A stretch of 64,000 bases of DNA. Source: Betaproteobacteria bacterium. Its GTDB lineage: Bacteria; Pseudomonadota; Gammaproteobacteria; Burkholderiales; Casimicrobiaceae. Position numbers and translations under genes: made by a program. Of this stretch, positions 17,493-25,866 are shown piece by piece. Every line of letters begins with the position of its first letter. Positions within the stretch are counted from its first letter, which is position 1. The DNA lies in contig JAPUER010000016.1 in the NCBI GenBank assembly GCA_027492485.1, positions 201,388 to 265,387 of the forward strand, written 5' to 3'. The notes below the pieces were generated by a model. The model was not told the origin of the DNA and did no database searches. It saw nothing but the letters and a program-made list of their open reading frames with translations.

Positions 17493-17831
17493 TCATTCGG
17501 ATGCCTCCGGCCATAGCAAGGCCCAGAATCCGGCGATGGCCGGCTCGCGGTGTAGGTCGGTCAGTCGTGCCGCGCGCTGCTCGTCGGTGAGTGCGGCCAT
17601 AGCAATTGCGCGCTCCGCGATGACTTCGGGTGAGTCGGCACGGATCGCCGTGTCGTCGGGACTGACTGTTACCGTGGGTACGGTTTGCCCTTGCGGGGAC
17701 TTTGCTACTGCTACAGTCGCTATTCTTGCTACTGTTGCCGCTCCCTCCTTGGGTTGAGTAGCAGGAATAGCAGCAATAGCAGTAGCAGTGTTCCCGGTGT
17801 CGCGTTTGCGGATCAGTGCGGCAAGGGTCAT
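17493..17831 (-). CDS. unknown element protein, 112 residues
   Basis: Starts MTLAALIRKRDTGNTAT, with a low-complexity Ala/Thr/Val middle and a more ordered end (ALTDEQRAARLTDLHREPAIAGFWALLWPEASE). Its ATG overlaps the stop of the upstream DUF3987 gene (ATGA), so it is translationally coupled and probably real. Family not recognised. Confidence 0.65.
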   Translation of the reverse strand: MTLAALIRKRDTGNTATAIAAIPATQPKEGAATVARIATVAVAKSPQGQTVPTVTVSPDDTAIRADSPEVIAERAIAMAALTDEQRAARLTDLHREPAIAGFWALLWPEASE

Positions 17832-19411
17832 GGTGCCGCCCCCGCCGGCGCCGGGTTAAGGTGAACCGTCAGGCGCTTTCCATCCTTCACCAGTCGTAGG
17901 CGGTCAAGCTCGGCAAGTTCACGAATCGCGGCATCAAGCCGCGCACCATCCCGCAGCGGCCCATGTTGGCGAACATGATTCTTCCCAACCATGCGCACCC
18001 GCTCCCGCTGGCAATGCTCGATCAGCCAGCTATCCAGCCGCGCCGCGTCCGCCAGTTCCGTCGGTAATGCCAACTCACCAAAGAAGCGTCGGGCTTCGTG
18101 CAGATGCCATGCCGTGATTCGGCTCGCCCCCTCGAAAGCATCTGCACCGATAGCGCCGCCTGAGCCCTCGAACATCTGGAACAGCGCCGCCAGCCGTGCC
18201 GCGTTGTCGGCGGATTTGCTCGCCACGTCGCGCACGTCGTAAAGCTCGCCACCGCTCGCCAGCTCGCTTTCAATGGCATCGTGATAGCTCACCCATGCGG
18301 CCTTGGCTTCCGCAGTCAAGGGAAGCATGGGCGGGGTCAATGCGCCGTCGTCGTCGATGGGGACAGGTTGCTCCAGTATCGAGGCAATGCGCCGATGAAA
18401 CGCGGCCAGGTGCGGCCAGTTCGCCGGGGCTTCAGCGAATGGCCGTTGCCCTTGGGTTGATTCAGGCCACGCCACCAAGAAGCGGGCGAGGAAGCCAGTG
18501 CCCCGCGCCAGCGCCCCGGATCGGGTGAAGAATTCGCGCAAGGTCGGTTCCTGAATTTGCAGGGCCACGGTCAGACGAGCGCCGCGCACGGTAAACGAAT
18601 CGGTTGATCGCCGGTCAATGGTCAGGCTGGTGCCGTCCCATAGCTGATTCAGCAAACCAAGGTTTCGCATGACTGAGTCCTTGCCCATGCCATGCGAACC
18701 AAAGACGATTCCGGCCTCGGCAGACACCACGCCGCCGGAAGGCCACTGTTTCGCCAATCCATACGCCAGCGCTTCGGGGGTTGCATCGGCATAGAGCAGG
18801 CGGGGGACTCTTGGCGGTTCCGGCTTGTCGTGCTCCAGCTCGCGCAAGGCCGATTCCATACCCGCTGTCGGCTTGCCGTCTTTGGCAAGTTGCCGAATCT
18901 TCTCCTTCACGCCGCATCGCTTGGCGTCCCACGCCTCCAGTGCCGCCCGATGGTCTTTCAGTTCGGGCTTTGCTGCTTCGGCTTGGGCTTCTTCATAGTC
19001 GCGAATCGCTTTCGTAAAGAAGCCGTCACACGTTGATTTGCGTTCGCCGGAATCAGCAATAGTCAGCAGGAATAGCCCGATAGGCCCGTGAAGTTTTTCA
19101 GCACGCTTGGCGTCAGCGTGGGCCTGACAAGCCAGTGACAGCGCCGCCAGCGCCGACGATGCCACCATCGGGACGGGCGCTTTGACAAACCCCGCGACTT
19201 CTTCCACTGCCGCACGAATCGGGGAGGGAAGGGCATCAATCGGATAGGGTTCCGGTTGCACCTTCGCCGACAACGGGAGCGGAGTAGGCCAGCCGTTGCC
19301 GGGTTGATGCTCGCCTCTTGCCGGCACACTTGCGTTTGCTATGGCTCGCGCTACATCGCTGCCGAAGTCGGGGATAACTGCGTCGATTTGCTCGGCAACG
19401 TTGGTGCTCAT
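17828..19411 (-). CDS. DUF3987 (YfjI-type) element protein
   Basis: 527 residues from the ATG at 19411, preceded by GGAGGTGG. Family features: PFPSPIRAAVEEVA-like entry, ALAALSLACQAHADA, an ADSGERKST loop (a degenerate Walker-like segment), and the central LYADATPEALAYGLAKQWPSGGVVSAEAG. Members are large proteins of phages, satellites and islands, often beside a primase, with a suggested helicase or replication role that is not proven. The start overlaps the stop of the TOPRIM gene by 4 bases. Confidence 0.8.
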   Translation of the reverse strand: MSTNVAEQIDAVIPDFGSDVARAIANASVPARGEHQPGNGWPTPLPLSAKVQPEPYPIDALPSPIRAAVEEVAGFVKAPVPMVASSALAALSLACQAHADAKRAEKLHGPIGLFLLTIADSGERKSTCDGFFTKAIRDYEEAQAEAAKPELKDHRAALEAWDAKRCGVKEKIRQLAKDGKPTAGMESALRELEHDKPEPPRVPRLLYADATPEALAYGLAKQWPSGGVVSAEAGIVFGSHGMGKDSVMRNLGLLNQLWDGTSLTIDRRSTDSFTVRGARLTVALQIQEPTLREFFTRSGALARGTGFLARFLVAWPESTQGQRPFAEAPANWPHLAAFHRRIASILEQPVPIDDDGALTPPMLPLTAEAKAAWVSYHDAIESELASGGELYDVRDVASKSADNAARLAALFQMFEGSGGAIGADAFEGASRITAWHLHEARRFFGELALPTELADAARLDSWLIEHCQRERVRMVGKNHVRQHGPLRDGARLDAAIRELAELDRLRLVKDGKRLTVHLNPAPAGAAP

Positions 19412-20286
19412 ACGCCACCTCCTGCGTTGCGCTGCAATGCAACGTCGTTCCAATCCAGCCCAGGCATTTCAGGGATAGCGAGGGCGCCATCTACTGCGAG
19501 CGCTGCCCGCTGTGCCGCACGTTGACCGACGCCGCTTAGGTCGTTGTCGCCGCAGATCGTGATTGCCGCGTTTGGGTATCGCGCCCGCAGTGCCACCGCT
19601 ACGGCTTCAAGATTGTCGGCGCTGAATGCCGCAAAAACCGCCGTAGACGGCCCTAGCGCCTGCGCAATCGTTGCCGCCGTGGCGAATCCTTCGGCGATGG
19701 CGATTCGCGCCTGTAGCGCCGCTTTGAACGATTCCGGCGAGTGTTGCAGCGGGACGCATCCGGCCTTCATACGGCCACCGGTGAGGAAGGTTTTTCGGCC
19801 ATCGCCGCCGACGAATTGCAACGACTGTAGGCAATGCGTTTCGGCGTTGTAGACGGGGATAACGAGTGAGCCCGTGCGACTCACTTTCACGCCGAACGGT
19901 TCGATACCCTTCCGCCGGATATAGGGGTGATTGCTGCTGTTGCCGGTCGCTTCCGAAAGCAACACTTCGGCGCGTCGCGCTGCTTCTGTGTAGACGGCCT
20001 GCGTCTCGGCTTCGCGCTGCTGTTGTTGGCGTTGAAACTCGGCGCGCTGCGCGTCGCTCGGTGGTGACGATGATTCGCCGCGCCACGTTTGCGATACGCC
20101 GGTTCGCCAGTGCCCGAAGGCACCCGCTGCGCGACCGTCGGCGTGCAGTGTGTACCAAATGTTTTTCGTCCCGCGCCGGTCGCCTTCGGCGTGGACGCGG
20201 TGCAGATTGCCATCGGCGATGATTGGCGCGTCAGTCATGATGCCGGCCTGCGCCATCGCGTTGCGGAAGGCGTGTTCGATGTTCAT
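19408..20286 (-). CDS. TOPRIM-domain primase-like protein
   Basis: 292 residues. The C-terminal half is a TOPRIM fold: Glu in ARIAIAEGFATAATIAQALG and the acidic DxD in AITICGDNDLSG. The N-terminal half (WYTLHADGRAAGAFGHWRTG) resembles the cargo-element primase N-domain, but no zinc-finger Cys set is seen. It probably primes replication of the excised element together with the DUF3987 protein. Overlaps both neighbours by ATGA. Confidence 0.82.
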   Translation of the reverse strand: MNIEHAFRNAMAQAGIMTDAPIIADGNLHRVHAEGDRRGTKNIWYTLHADGRAAGAFGHWRTGVSQTWRGESSSPPSDAQRAEFQRQQQQREAETQAVYTEAARRAEVLLSEATGNSSNHPYIRRKGIEPFGVKVSRTGSLVIPVYNAETHCLQSLQFVGGDGRKTFLTGGRMKAGCVPLQHSPESFKAALQARIAIAEGFATAATIAQALGPSTAVFAAFSADNLEAVAVALRARYPNAAITICGDNDLSGVGQRAAQRAALAVDGALAIPEMPGLDWNDVALQRNAGGGV

Positions 20287-20558
20287 CGCGCACCCCCAAT
20301 CAACGCGAGGAAGGCACTAACCGCCGCGAGGTCGGGCAACTCGCGAAGATAGCCCCACCGGCCCGCGACATACAGGACGCGACCATCCAAGCCGATGACG
20401 CGATAGAGCACATGCCCGACCATTGCGAATCGCGCTTGCAGCGTGGCGAACTCCTTGCGTTCTGCGCAGCAGGCGCTAGAATCTCCCTCGTGCTTCGTCG
20501 TTATTGCACCGAAATTGCCGGGCTCCACCCCGGCTTTTTCTTTTGCGGCGCCGCTCAT
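20283..20558 (-). CDS. unknown element protein, 91 residues
   Basis: Between the AlpA-like and TOPRIM genes, overlapping each by 4 bases. It contains FATLQARFAMVGHVLYRVIGLDGRVLYVAGRWGYLRELPDLAAV, a compact beta-rich segment. No family recognised. Coupling on both sides makes it very likely real. Confidence 0.65.
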   Translation of the reverse strand: MSGAAKEKAGVEPGNFGAITTKHEGDSSACCAERKEFATLQARFAMVGHVLYRVIGLDGRVLYVAGRWGYLRELPDLAAVSAFLALIGGAR

Positions 20559-20764
20559 TGCGAGTCACCTTTCACCAGACGCGACGCGAGCCACGCATCA
20601 ACATCTTCGGCACGCCAGCCGACAGCGCGCGCCGAAAGCTGCACCGGACGGGGGAATTGGTTCGTGGCAATCAGTGCGTACAACGATGATCGCGACAACC
20701 CGACACGATCTTCTACCTGCCGACGGCGAAGAATTCGGAGTGCGTTTTCGAGAACTTGAGCCAT
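20555..20764 (-). CDS. AlpA-family regulator
   Basis: 69 residues: LRRRQVEDRVGLSRSSLYALIATNQFPRPVQLSARAVGWRAEDVDAWLASR, the winged-helix motif of AlpA-type proteins. AlpA activates the integrase gene in CP4-57, and related proteins act as excisionases or regulators in P4-like and PICI-like elements. First gene of the coupled five-gene run. Confidence 0.88.
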   Translation of the reverse strand: MAQVLENALRILRRRQVEDRVGLSRSSLYALIATNQFPRPVQLSARAVGWRAEDVDAWLASRLVKGDSQ

Positions 20765-20877
20765 GTTTTCCTCTCTGGAGTCTGTGACTCCGTTTCAGCC
20801 TCCGCGAGACATTCGCGGACTGCCAGAGGAATTTAGCCAAGAGCTTTCACGGGTTGCTGTACCCGTGAAAAAGCGGG

Positions 20878-21555
20878 CTACTTGAGGGCTTTGCGCCGCT
20901 CCGAAATGAGGTTATTGAAGCGTTTCCACTCCATGACAGTGCGGCCTCTCTCATCTTCGATGTAGCGCCCTAGGCTGTTGTGGCAGAACGTGAAGCCTTT
21001 AGGGGGGCGCTCCTCGATCGCGTCCCACACGGTAACGGCGCTTGCCGCTGCGTCTTCCTTTAGATGCGCTGTTACCCTCCTTGCAACGGGGCCGAGCTTG
21101 TTTGCTTGTCGCCTGCCATCGATGAACTTCTTGCCGACGCGAGCAGGCGGAATAACAGCGTTCTCGCGCTCGATAATCCAAAGCTGGTAATGCAGATGCG
21201 TGAGCAGCAACACGGCGTTCTGACCGTTGCCACTGCTCATCGCCTTCCTCGCTGCCTCGCGAATTTGAATCAGGCCGGGTTTCGCTGCGCAGTCCTCAAG
21301 TTTGTGCAACGCCGCGTCAATGCCCCATAGCTCGCGATCATGGCGCAGCTTCACCGGATGACCGGCCAAACTGAAAAGCTGCGCGAGCGCGTTGTCCCAT
21401 TCGTCGGCGTACTCGTAAACGTTCACGTCGGTCAATTCGCCATCGCGGATTTGCTTCTCAACGCGAACGGTGAACGGCAATGCGAAAGAGCCCGCTGGCA
21501 AATCGTTGAAAGTCGTTTTCGCCGCGTCAGCAGGCTTTGCAGTCTTCGTTACCAT
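20878..21555 (-). CDS. unknown element protein, 225 residues
   Basis: Starts MVTKTAKPADAAKTTFNDLP. The middle (EYADEWDNALAQLFSLAGHPVKLRHDRELWGIDAALHKLEDCAAKPGL) and end (FTFCHNSLGRYIEDERGRTVMEWKRFNNLISERRKALK) are well-formed helical protein. I do not recognise a domain. A start at 21573 would add six residues. It lies between the replication operon and the toxin-antitoxin pair, a usual place for cargo or regulation. Confidence 0.6.
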   Translation of the reverse strand: MVTKTAKPADAAKTTFNDLPAGSFALPFTVRVEKQIRDGELTDVNVYEYADEWDNALAQLFSLAGHPVKLRHDRELWGIDAALHKLEDCAAKPGLIQIREAARKAMSSGNGQNAVLLLTHLHYQLWIIERENAVIPPARVGKKFIDGRRQANKLGPVARRVTAHLKEDAAASAVTVWDAIEERPPKGFTFCHNSLGRYIEDERGRTVMEWKRFNNLISERRKALK

Positions 21556-21643
21556 TACGCATCCTTCGCGCAATCCCTACGGGAAGCCGCGCCAGCCGGG
21601 TAGGGGGGCCGGTGTTCGTCCGGTCGGACTAGGCGCGCAACAG

Positions 21644-21955
21644 CTATGCGTGAACCGCTTTCGCCTTCATCTTCACGATGCGCGGTTCAACGGCGAAGCC
21701 CGCCCGTGCGAGCATGTTCACCAATGCGTCAACGCTGAACGACGCGATTTTTCCGCGTAGCAGCAGGTTGACGCGCGGTTGCGTGACGCCGAATAGTTTT
21801 GCCGCCTCAACTTGAGTCAGCGCACGGTCATTCACAATTTTGGTGAGTCGTGCCATGAACGTGGAGCGCAACAGCAGGTTTGCCGATTCTTCGGGCGAAA
21901 AACCCAAGTCGGCAAATACGTTGCCGCTGCCTTTAGTGATTTCGAGTTTTGCCAT
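21644..21955 (-). CDS. XRE-type antitoxin (HigA-like)
   Basis: 103 residues. The HTH lies at about 47-85 (LTQVEAAKLFGVTQPRVNLLLRGKIASFSVDALVNMLARAG), typical of antitoxins that follow a Gp49/HigB toxin gene. It binds the toxin and represses the pair. 38 bases separate it from the toxin stop upstream. Confidence 0.85.
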   Translation of the reverse strand: MAKLEITKGSGNVFADLGFSPEESANLLLRSTFMARLTKIVNDRALTQVEAAKLFGVTQPRVNLLLRGKIASFSVDALVNMLARAGFAVEPRIVKMKAKAVHA

Positions 21956-21993
21956 GATGATTTCTCCGCTCTTGCCCTGTCTGGTGCGTTTCG

Positions 21994-22326
21994 TTACTTC
22001 ACGGCCTTCAGCTCATTCAATAGATCGCTATAGCGCTTCGCCGCTAGGTCAATATCGGCCTTTGCGGTGCGTTGCGTTTTCTTGCCGAACGCATGAAGCA
22101 CGTAAACCGCGCCCGCAAATTTCGCCACGTACAGCACCCGCCATTGCCCGTTTGCCTTCACTCTGATTTCGTTCACGCCCGCGCCCACAGTCGGCATGGG
22201 CTTCCAGTCGTGCGGCTCTAGTCCGCTTTGAACCAAAAACAGTTGGTTGCCCGCCTCGCGTCGTGCGTCAACCGGAAAATCGGCGATGTCTCGCTTGCTG
22301 GAACCTATCCAGTTAATAGGCTTCAT
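21994..22326 (-). CDS. RelE/HigB-type (Gp49-like) toxin
   Basis: 110 residues. INWIGSSKRDIADFPVDARREAGNQLFLVQSG opens it, followed by EIRVKANGQWRVLYVAKFAGAVYVLHAFGKKTQRT, the core of phage Gp49-like toxins that cleave mRNA on the ribosome. The toxin-first order (higB-higA) is standard for the family. The start is ATG 22326 by family length. Confidence 0.87.
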   Translation of the reverse strand: MKPINWIGSSKRDIADFPVDARREAGNQLFLVQSGLEPHDWKPMPTVGAGVNEIRVKANGQWRVLYVAKFAGAVYVLHAFGKKTQRTAKADIDLAAKRYSDLLNELKAVK

Positions 22327-22367
22327 TTTATATCGATTTGGAAATATTTGACGGTTACGACGTTCCG

Positions 22368-23615
22368 CTATGTGTTGCGGCGAATGGGCGTCACGGTCGC
22401 CGTGTCGTTCGGTTTCGTGTTGCAGTAGGTCGCCCACGCGGCCATCAAGCGGGCGCGCTTTTCCAGCAGGTCGCCGCGTTGATAGGCTTGCTCGGTATCA
22501 CTGCCGACGGTGTGCGCAAGTGCCATCTCGCACAGTTCGCGCGGGAAATTCGTTTGCTCCGCTGCCCAGTCGCGAAAGGTTGACCGGAAGCCGTGCGGCG
22601 TAACGTCCGTCCGCTTCATGCGTTTCAGAAGCGTCAGCATCGCCATGTTGGACAGCGGTCGCGGGCGTCCCGTGGTGCCGTTCGGGGACGGAAAGACGTA
22701 GTCGTTGACGCGCAACGCGGAGCACGCGCGCAACACTTGAACGGCGGGCGCCGATAGCGGGACGCGGTGTTGTTTCTTCATTTTCATGCGCGAAGCTGGA
22801 ACCGTCCACACGCCCGCGTCAAAGTCGATTTCGTCCCATTTCGCACCGATGACTTCGGCGGTGCGTAGCCCGGTGTAAATCACGACTTCCAGTGCTCGCG
22901 CTGCGGTGGCCTCGGCGTTCGCCAGCAATTGCAGGAAGCCATACACGTCGCGGTACGACAGCGCGGGATGATGTTCTGCCTTGGCAATCTTGCCGGGCTT
23001 CGGCAACAGCTTGTCGAGATTGCCACGCCAGCGCGCCGGGTTCTCGCCACTGCGCCGCTTGGATACTGTTGCCCAATCCAACACCGCTTCAATGCGTCCG
23101 CGCACGCGGCTCGCGGTCTCGGTCTTTGTCGTCCAGATCGGAGTTAGCGCCTTCAGCACTAAGTCGGTATCTACGGCCTGAATGGGCAATTCCCCGAAGT
23201 GCGGCGCAGCGTAGGTGTCAAGCGAGGTGCGCCACTGCGCCCGATGCTTTGGGTTTTGCCACTCTACTGACTTTGCCGCCAAGAAGCGTTCAACGCAATC
23301 GTTGAACGTGCTTCGCTTCGCCTGCGTCACCTTCCTTGCGTTCGCGCGTTCGTCGCGGGCTTCGATGGGGTCTACGCCGTCGGCAATGCGCTGACGTTCG
23401 GTGTTGCGCCGTTGGCGAGCGTCGGCAAGCCCAAAGGTCGGGTAACCGCCTAAGCCCATTTCGCGGGCTTTGCCTGCGACCATGTAGCGAAGAATCCACG
23501 ACTTCGCGCCGGACGGCTTCACGCACAAATAAAGTCCGTTGCCGTCGCCGTGATAGCCGGGCTTCTTGATCGCCTTGACGGTGCGGTCGGTCAGTCTGTC
23601 GATTGCCTTTGCCAT
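22368..23615 (-). CDS. int: P4-type tyrosine integrase
   Basis: 415 residues. An N-terminal DUF4102 domain (LTDRTVKAIKKPGYHGDGNGLYLCV) is followed by a core-binding domain and the catalytic domain with Arg251 (TGLRTAEV), His341 and Arg344 (HGFRSTF), His368 and Tyr378 (SDTEQAYQRGDL). It inserts the element into tRNA-Ser. It starts 186 bases from attR; that gap holds the right copy of the 25-bp repeat and an inverted repeat that may be arm sites and promoter. Confidence 0.95.
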   Translation of the reverse strand: MAKAIDRLTDRTVKAIKKPGYHGDGNGLYLCVKPSGAKSWILRYMVAGKAREMGLGGYPTFGLADARQRRNTERQRIADGVDPIEARDERANARKVTQAKRSTFNDCVERFLAAKSVEWQNPKHRAQWRTSLDTYAAPHFGELPIQAVDTDLVLKALTPIWTTKTETASRVRGRIEAVLDWATVSKRRSGENPARWRGNLDKLLPKPGKIAKAEHHPALSYRDVYGFLQLLANAEATAARALEVVIYTGLRTAEVIGAKWDEIDFDAGVWTVPASRMKMKKQHRVPLSAPAVQVLRACSALRVNDYVFPSPNGTTGRPRPLSNMAMLTLLKRMKRTDVTPHGFRSTFRDWAAEQTNFPRELCEMALAHTVGSDTEQAYQRGDLLEKRARLMAAWATYCNTKPNDTATVTPIRRNT

Positions 23616-23648
23616 GCTTCCCCGTTCGATTTCCAGTTTTTGGGGTTA

Positions 23649-23673
23649 GCCAGTCCCCCAAAATGTCCCACAA
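23649..23673. repeat. 25-bp direct repeat, right copy
   Basis: Exact copy of 16571-16595, 33 bases upstream of the integrase start. A nearby inverted segment, GTCCCACAAA (about 23665-23674) against TTTTGTGGGAC (about 23686-23696), could be a further integrase or regulator site. Confidence 0.85.
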
Positions 23674-23800
23674 ACAAAGCACGGATTTTGTGGGACTGCG
23701 TTGGAAGTGTCAAGACGATTGACTTATGTAAATATAAGAATTGCCTATGAAAAACAATGGGTTACCGGACTTCGCCGGAACACCTTAGACGATGGTTTGT

Positions 23801-23818
23801 ATCCCTCCGTCTCCGCCA
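23801..23818 (+). other. attR (right attachment core)
   Basis: Exact 18-bp copy of the tRNA-Ser 3' end. The rest of the tRNA is absent here, so this is the displaced end of the original gene. Confidence 0.93.
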
Positions 23819-23861
23819 AAGTAAGCTCCTCGCCTGCCTGGCAGGCTTGGAAGACGCAGAG

Positions 23862-23887
23862 AGCCCCGCATCGCGGGGCTTTTTTTG
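23862..23887 (+). terminator. original tRNA-Ser terminator, displaced by the element
   Basis: AGCCCCGC / GCGGGGCT hairpin followed by seven T, 43 bases past attR. Before insertion this would have ended the tRNA-Ser transcript. Confidence 0.8.
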
Positions 23888-24049
23888 TTGCGGCTTCTGG
23901 TGCTACGGCCGGTCGGACGTACTTGAAGATATGGCTGCGCCGGAAGCGAGGGCGGCGGGGCGCTGCGCCACTGCCTGCAATCCTGATGGCTTCATGCAGG
24001 CCGCCAACGATTGCGCAATGCGGCTACCGATGACCGCCAGCGTCGACAC

Positions 24050-24074
24050 AAAAAAGGCGCCGTGGGCGCCTTTT
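24050..24074 (-). terminator. terminator after the peptide-binding protein gene
   Basis: GGCGCC / GGCGCC hairpin with a GTG loop, flanked by AAAA and TTTT, so it can work in both directions. 31 bases past the stop at 24105. Confidence 0.8.
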
Positions 24075-24104
24075 CGTTGTAGTCGTCGATCAGAACTGCG
24101 GCGA

Positions 24105-25706
24105 CTACGATCCCCCGCCAGACACCCTGGCGAAGCGTGCTTCCGGACGGTCGTCCGAGCGGTGCAGCGTGGTGACTTCCTTTTTCATCGCCCACGGCCG
24201 GATTTGGTGGTGCAGCGTCACGTAGTACGCCTCCTCCTTGGTGCGCTCCAGCGCACGGCGGATCAGCGCGTTACGCTTGGTCACGTCCGGCTCGGTCTTC
24301 AGCTGATCGATGATGGCGTCGAGACGGGTGTCATTGATGCGGCCGAGGTTGAAGTTGCCGTCAGCGCCGGTGGTTTTGGTGCGCACCAGTGATTGCAGCG
24401 AATAGAGCGCGTCGTAGGTGGCCACGCCCCAGCCCAGCATGTAGACACTGGTGTCGAAGTTCTGGATCTTAGCGATGTAGGGCGCGAAGTTCATCGAGTT
24501 CAGCTTCGGTTTGAGGCCGATCTTGGCCCACATGGCGACCACCGCCTGACAGACCTTTTCGTCGTTGACGTAGCGGTTGTTCGGGCAATCCAGCGTCAGC
24601 TCGAAGCCGTTCGGATAACCGGCGTCGGCGAGCAGCTTCTTGGCCTTCTCGACGTTGAATTCGGCCTTGTCGATATCGTTGCTGTGGCCATTCACGCCAG
24701 GCGCGACGATGATGGCCGCGGGTACCGAGAGGCCGCGCATGATCGACTTCTTGATCGCTTCGCGATCCACCGCCAGCGACAGCGCCTCACGCACGCGCTT
24801 GTCCTTGAACGGGTTCTTGCCCTTGACGTTGGTGTACTTCGCCTCGTCACTCCATTGGTCCATACCGAGGAAGATGGTGCGGACTTCGATGCCCTCGAGC
24901 ACTTTCAGCTTCGGGTCCTTCTTCAGGCGCTCGACGTCCTGCGGCGGCACTTCGGAGGACATGTCGATGTCGCCCGCGATGAGCGCAGAGATACGGGTGG
25001 CGTCGGCCTTGATCGGCAGGTAGGTGTAGGCGGTGACGTTGCCGTCTTTCTTGCCCCACCAGTTGGGGTTTTCCACCATCTCGATCCGCTGCTCAGGTGC
25101 CCAGGCCTTCCACATGTACGGACCGGTGCCCATCGCGTTGCGCGAGGCGTAGGTTTCTTCCTTCGCCTTGTAGTCCTGAATATTGGTGACCTTGTTCTTC
25201 TCGCTCCATGTCTTGCTCATGATGCGGAAGTCGATGATGTTGCGCAGCAGGATCGGGTTCGGCGCCGGCATGATGAAGTCGACGGTGTAGTCGTCGACCT
25301 TCTTCACTTCGCCGATGCCGGCGATGTAGATCTGCATCGTGCCCTGCGGCTGCTTGATGCGGTTGAAGCTGAACACCACGTCGTCTGCGGTGAACGGCGT
25401 ACCGTCATGGAATTTCACGCCCTTGCGCAGCTCGAAGCGTACTTGCGTCGGCGAGATGTAAGTCCACTTGCTGGCGAGCGCCGGCTCCACCTCGAACTTC
25501 TGGTTGTAACGGGTCAACCCCTCGTAGACGTGCATCAGGATCGCATTGGTCGTCGCGTGGTTTTGCGAATGCGGGTCGGCCGTCAGAATGTCGTTCTGGG
25601 CGGCGTTCTTGAGTGTCGCGGCATTTGCCGTCATTGTCGCGGCCGCAACGGCGAGGCCGAGCGCCGCGGCAACACTGCGCAGGAACGGGCGGGAAAGATG
25701 GGTCAT
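24105..25706 (-). CDS. ABC transporter substrate-binding protein, peptide/nickel family
   Basis: 533 residues from ATG 25706 (MTHLSRPFLRSVAAALG), with a signal peptide cut after about ATMTANA. SBP family 5 features are YEGLTRYNQKFEVEPALASKW, RKGVKFHDGTPFTADDVVFS and VREALSLAVDREAI. Members bind oligopeptides, opines, nickel or other solutes in the periplasm for an ABC importer. No permease or ATPase gene is in the window, so it is an orphan here. Confidence 0.92.
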   Translation of the reverse strand: MTHLSRPFLRSVAAALGLAVAAATMTANAATLKNAAQNDILTADPHSQNHATTNAILMHVYEGLTRYNQKFEVEPALASKWTYISPTQVRFELRKGVKFHDGTPFTADDVVFSFNRIKQPQGTMQIYIAGIGEVKKVDDYTVDFIMPAPNPILLRNIIDFRIMSKTWSEKNKVTNIQDYKAKEETYASRNAMGTGPYMWKAWAPEQRIEMVENPNWWGKKDGNVTAYTYLPIKADATRISALIAGDIDMSSEVPPQDVERLKKDPKLKVLEGIEVRTIFLGMDQWSDEAKYTNVKGKNPFKDKRVREALSLAVDREAIKKSIMRGLSVPAAIIVAPGVNGHSNDIDKAEFNVEKAKKLLADAGYPNGFELTLDCPNNRYVNDEKVCQAVVAMWAKIGLKPKLNSMNFAPYIAKIQNFDTSVYMLGWGVATYDALYSLQSLVRTKTTGADGNFNLGRINDTRLDAIIDQLKTEPDVTKRNALIRRALERTKEEAYYVTLHHQIRPWAMKKEVTTLHRSDDRPEARFARVSGGGS

Positions 25707-25866
25707 GAAATTGCCTCCGGAAACCGAATCCATAAATTTACCCGCATTGGCAAAAAAGCGCAGCCAAAGCTGGAGTATTCCGTCAAGGGTTAACCCGTCT
25801 CAAGCGCTGCGCAACGCGGTAGAAAGCGGCTACACTGCCCCGGTCAAACAAAAGGGGAGGTGACCG

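Larger units (their letters stand above)
16502..23818. mobile_element. 7.3-kb tRNA-Ser integrative element, satellite-like
   Basis: Bounded by the 18-bp att repeat. It encodes, all on the minus strand, an integrase, a toxin-antitoxin pair, an unknown 226-residue protein, an AlpA-like regulator, a 91-residue unknown, a TOPRIM protein, a DUF3987 protein and three small unknowns. No capsid, tail, portal, terminase or conjugation gene is visible. That content fits a phage satellite or a minimal replicating genomic island better than a prophage. The integrase gene lies at the end away from the tRNA. Confidence 0.9.

Noticed and set aside
16502-23818. Element as a complete prophage
   Set aside because: No capsid, portal, tail, lysis or terminase gene can be found in 7.3 kb.
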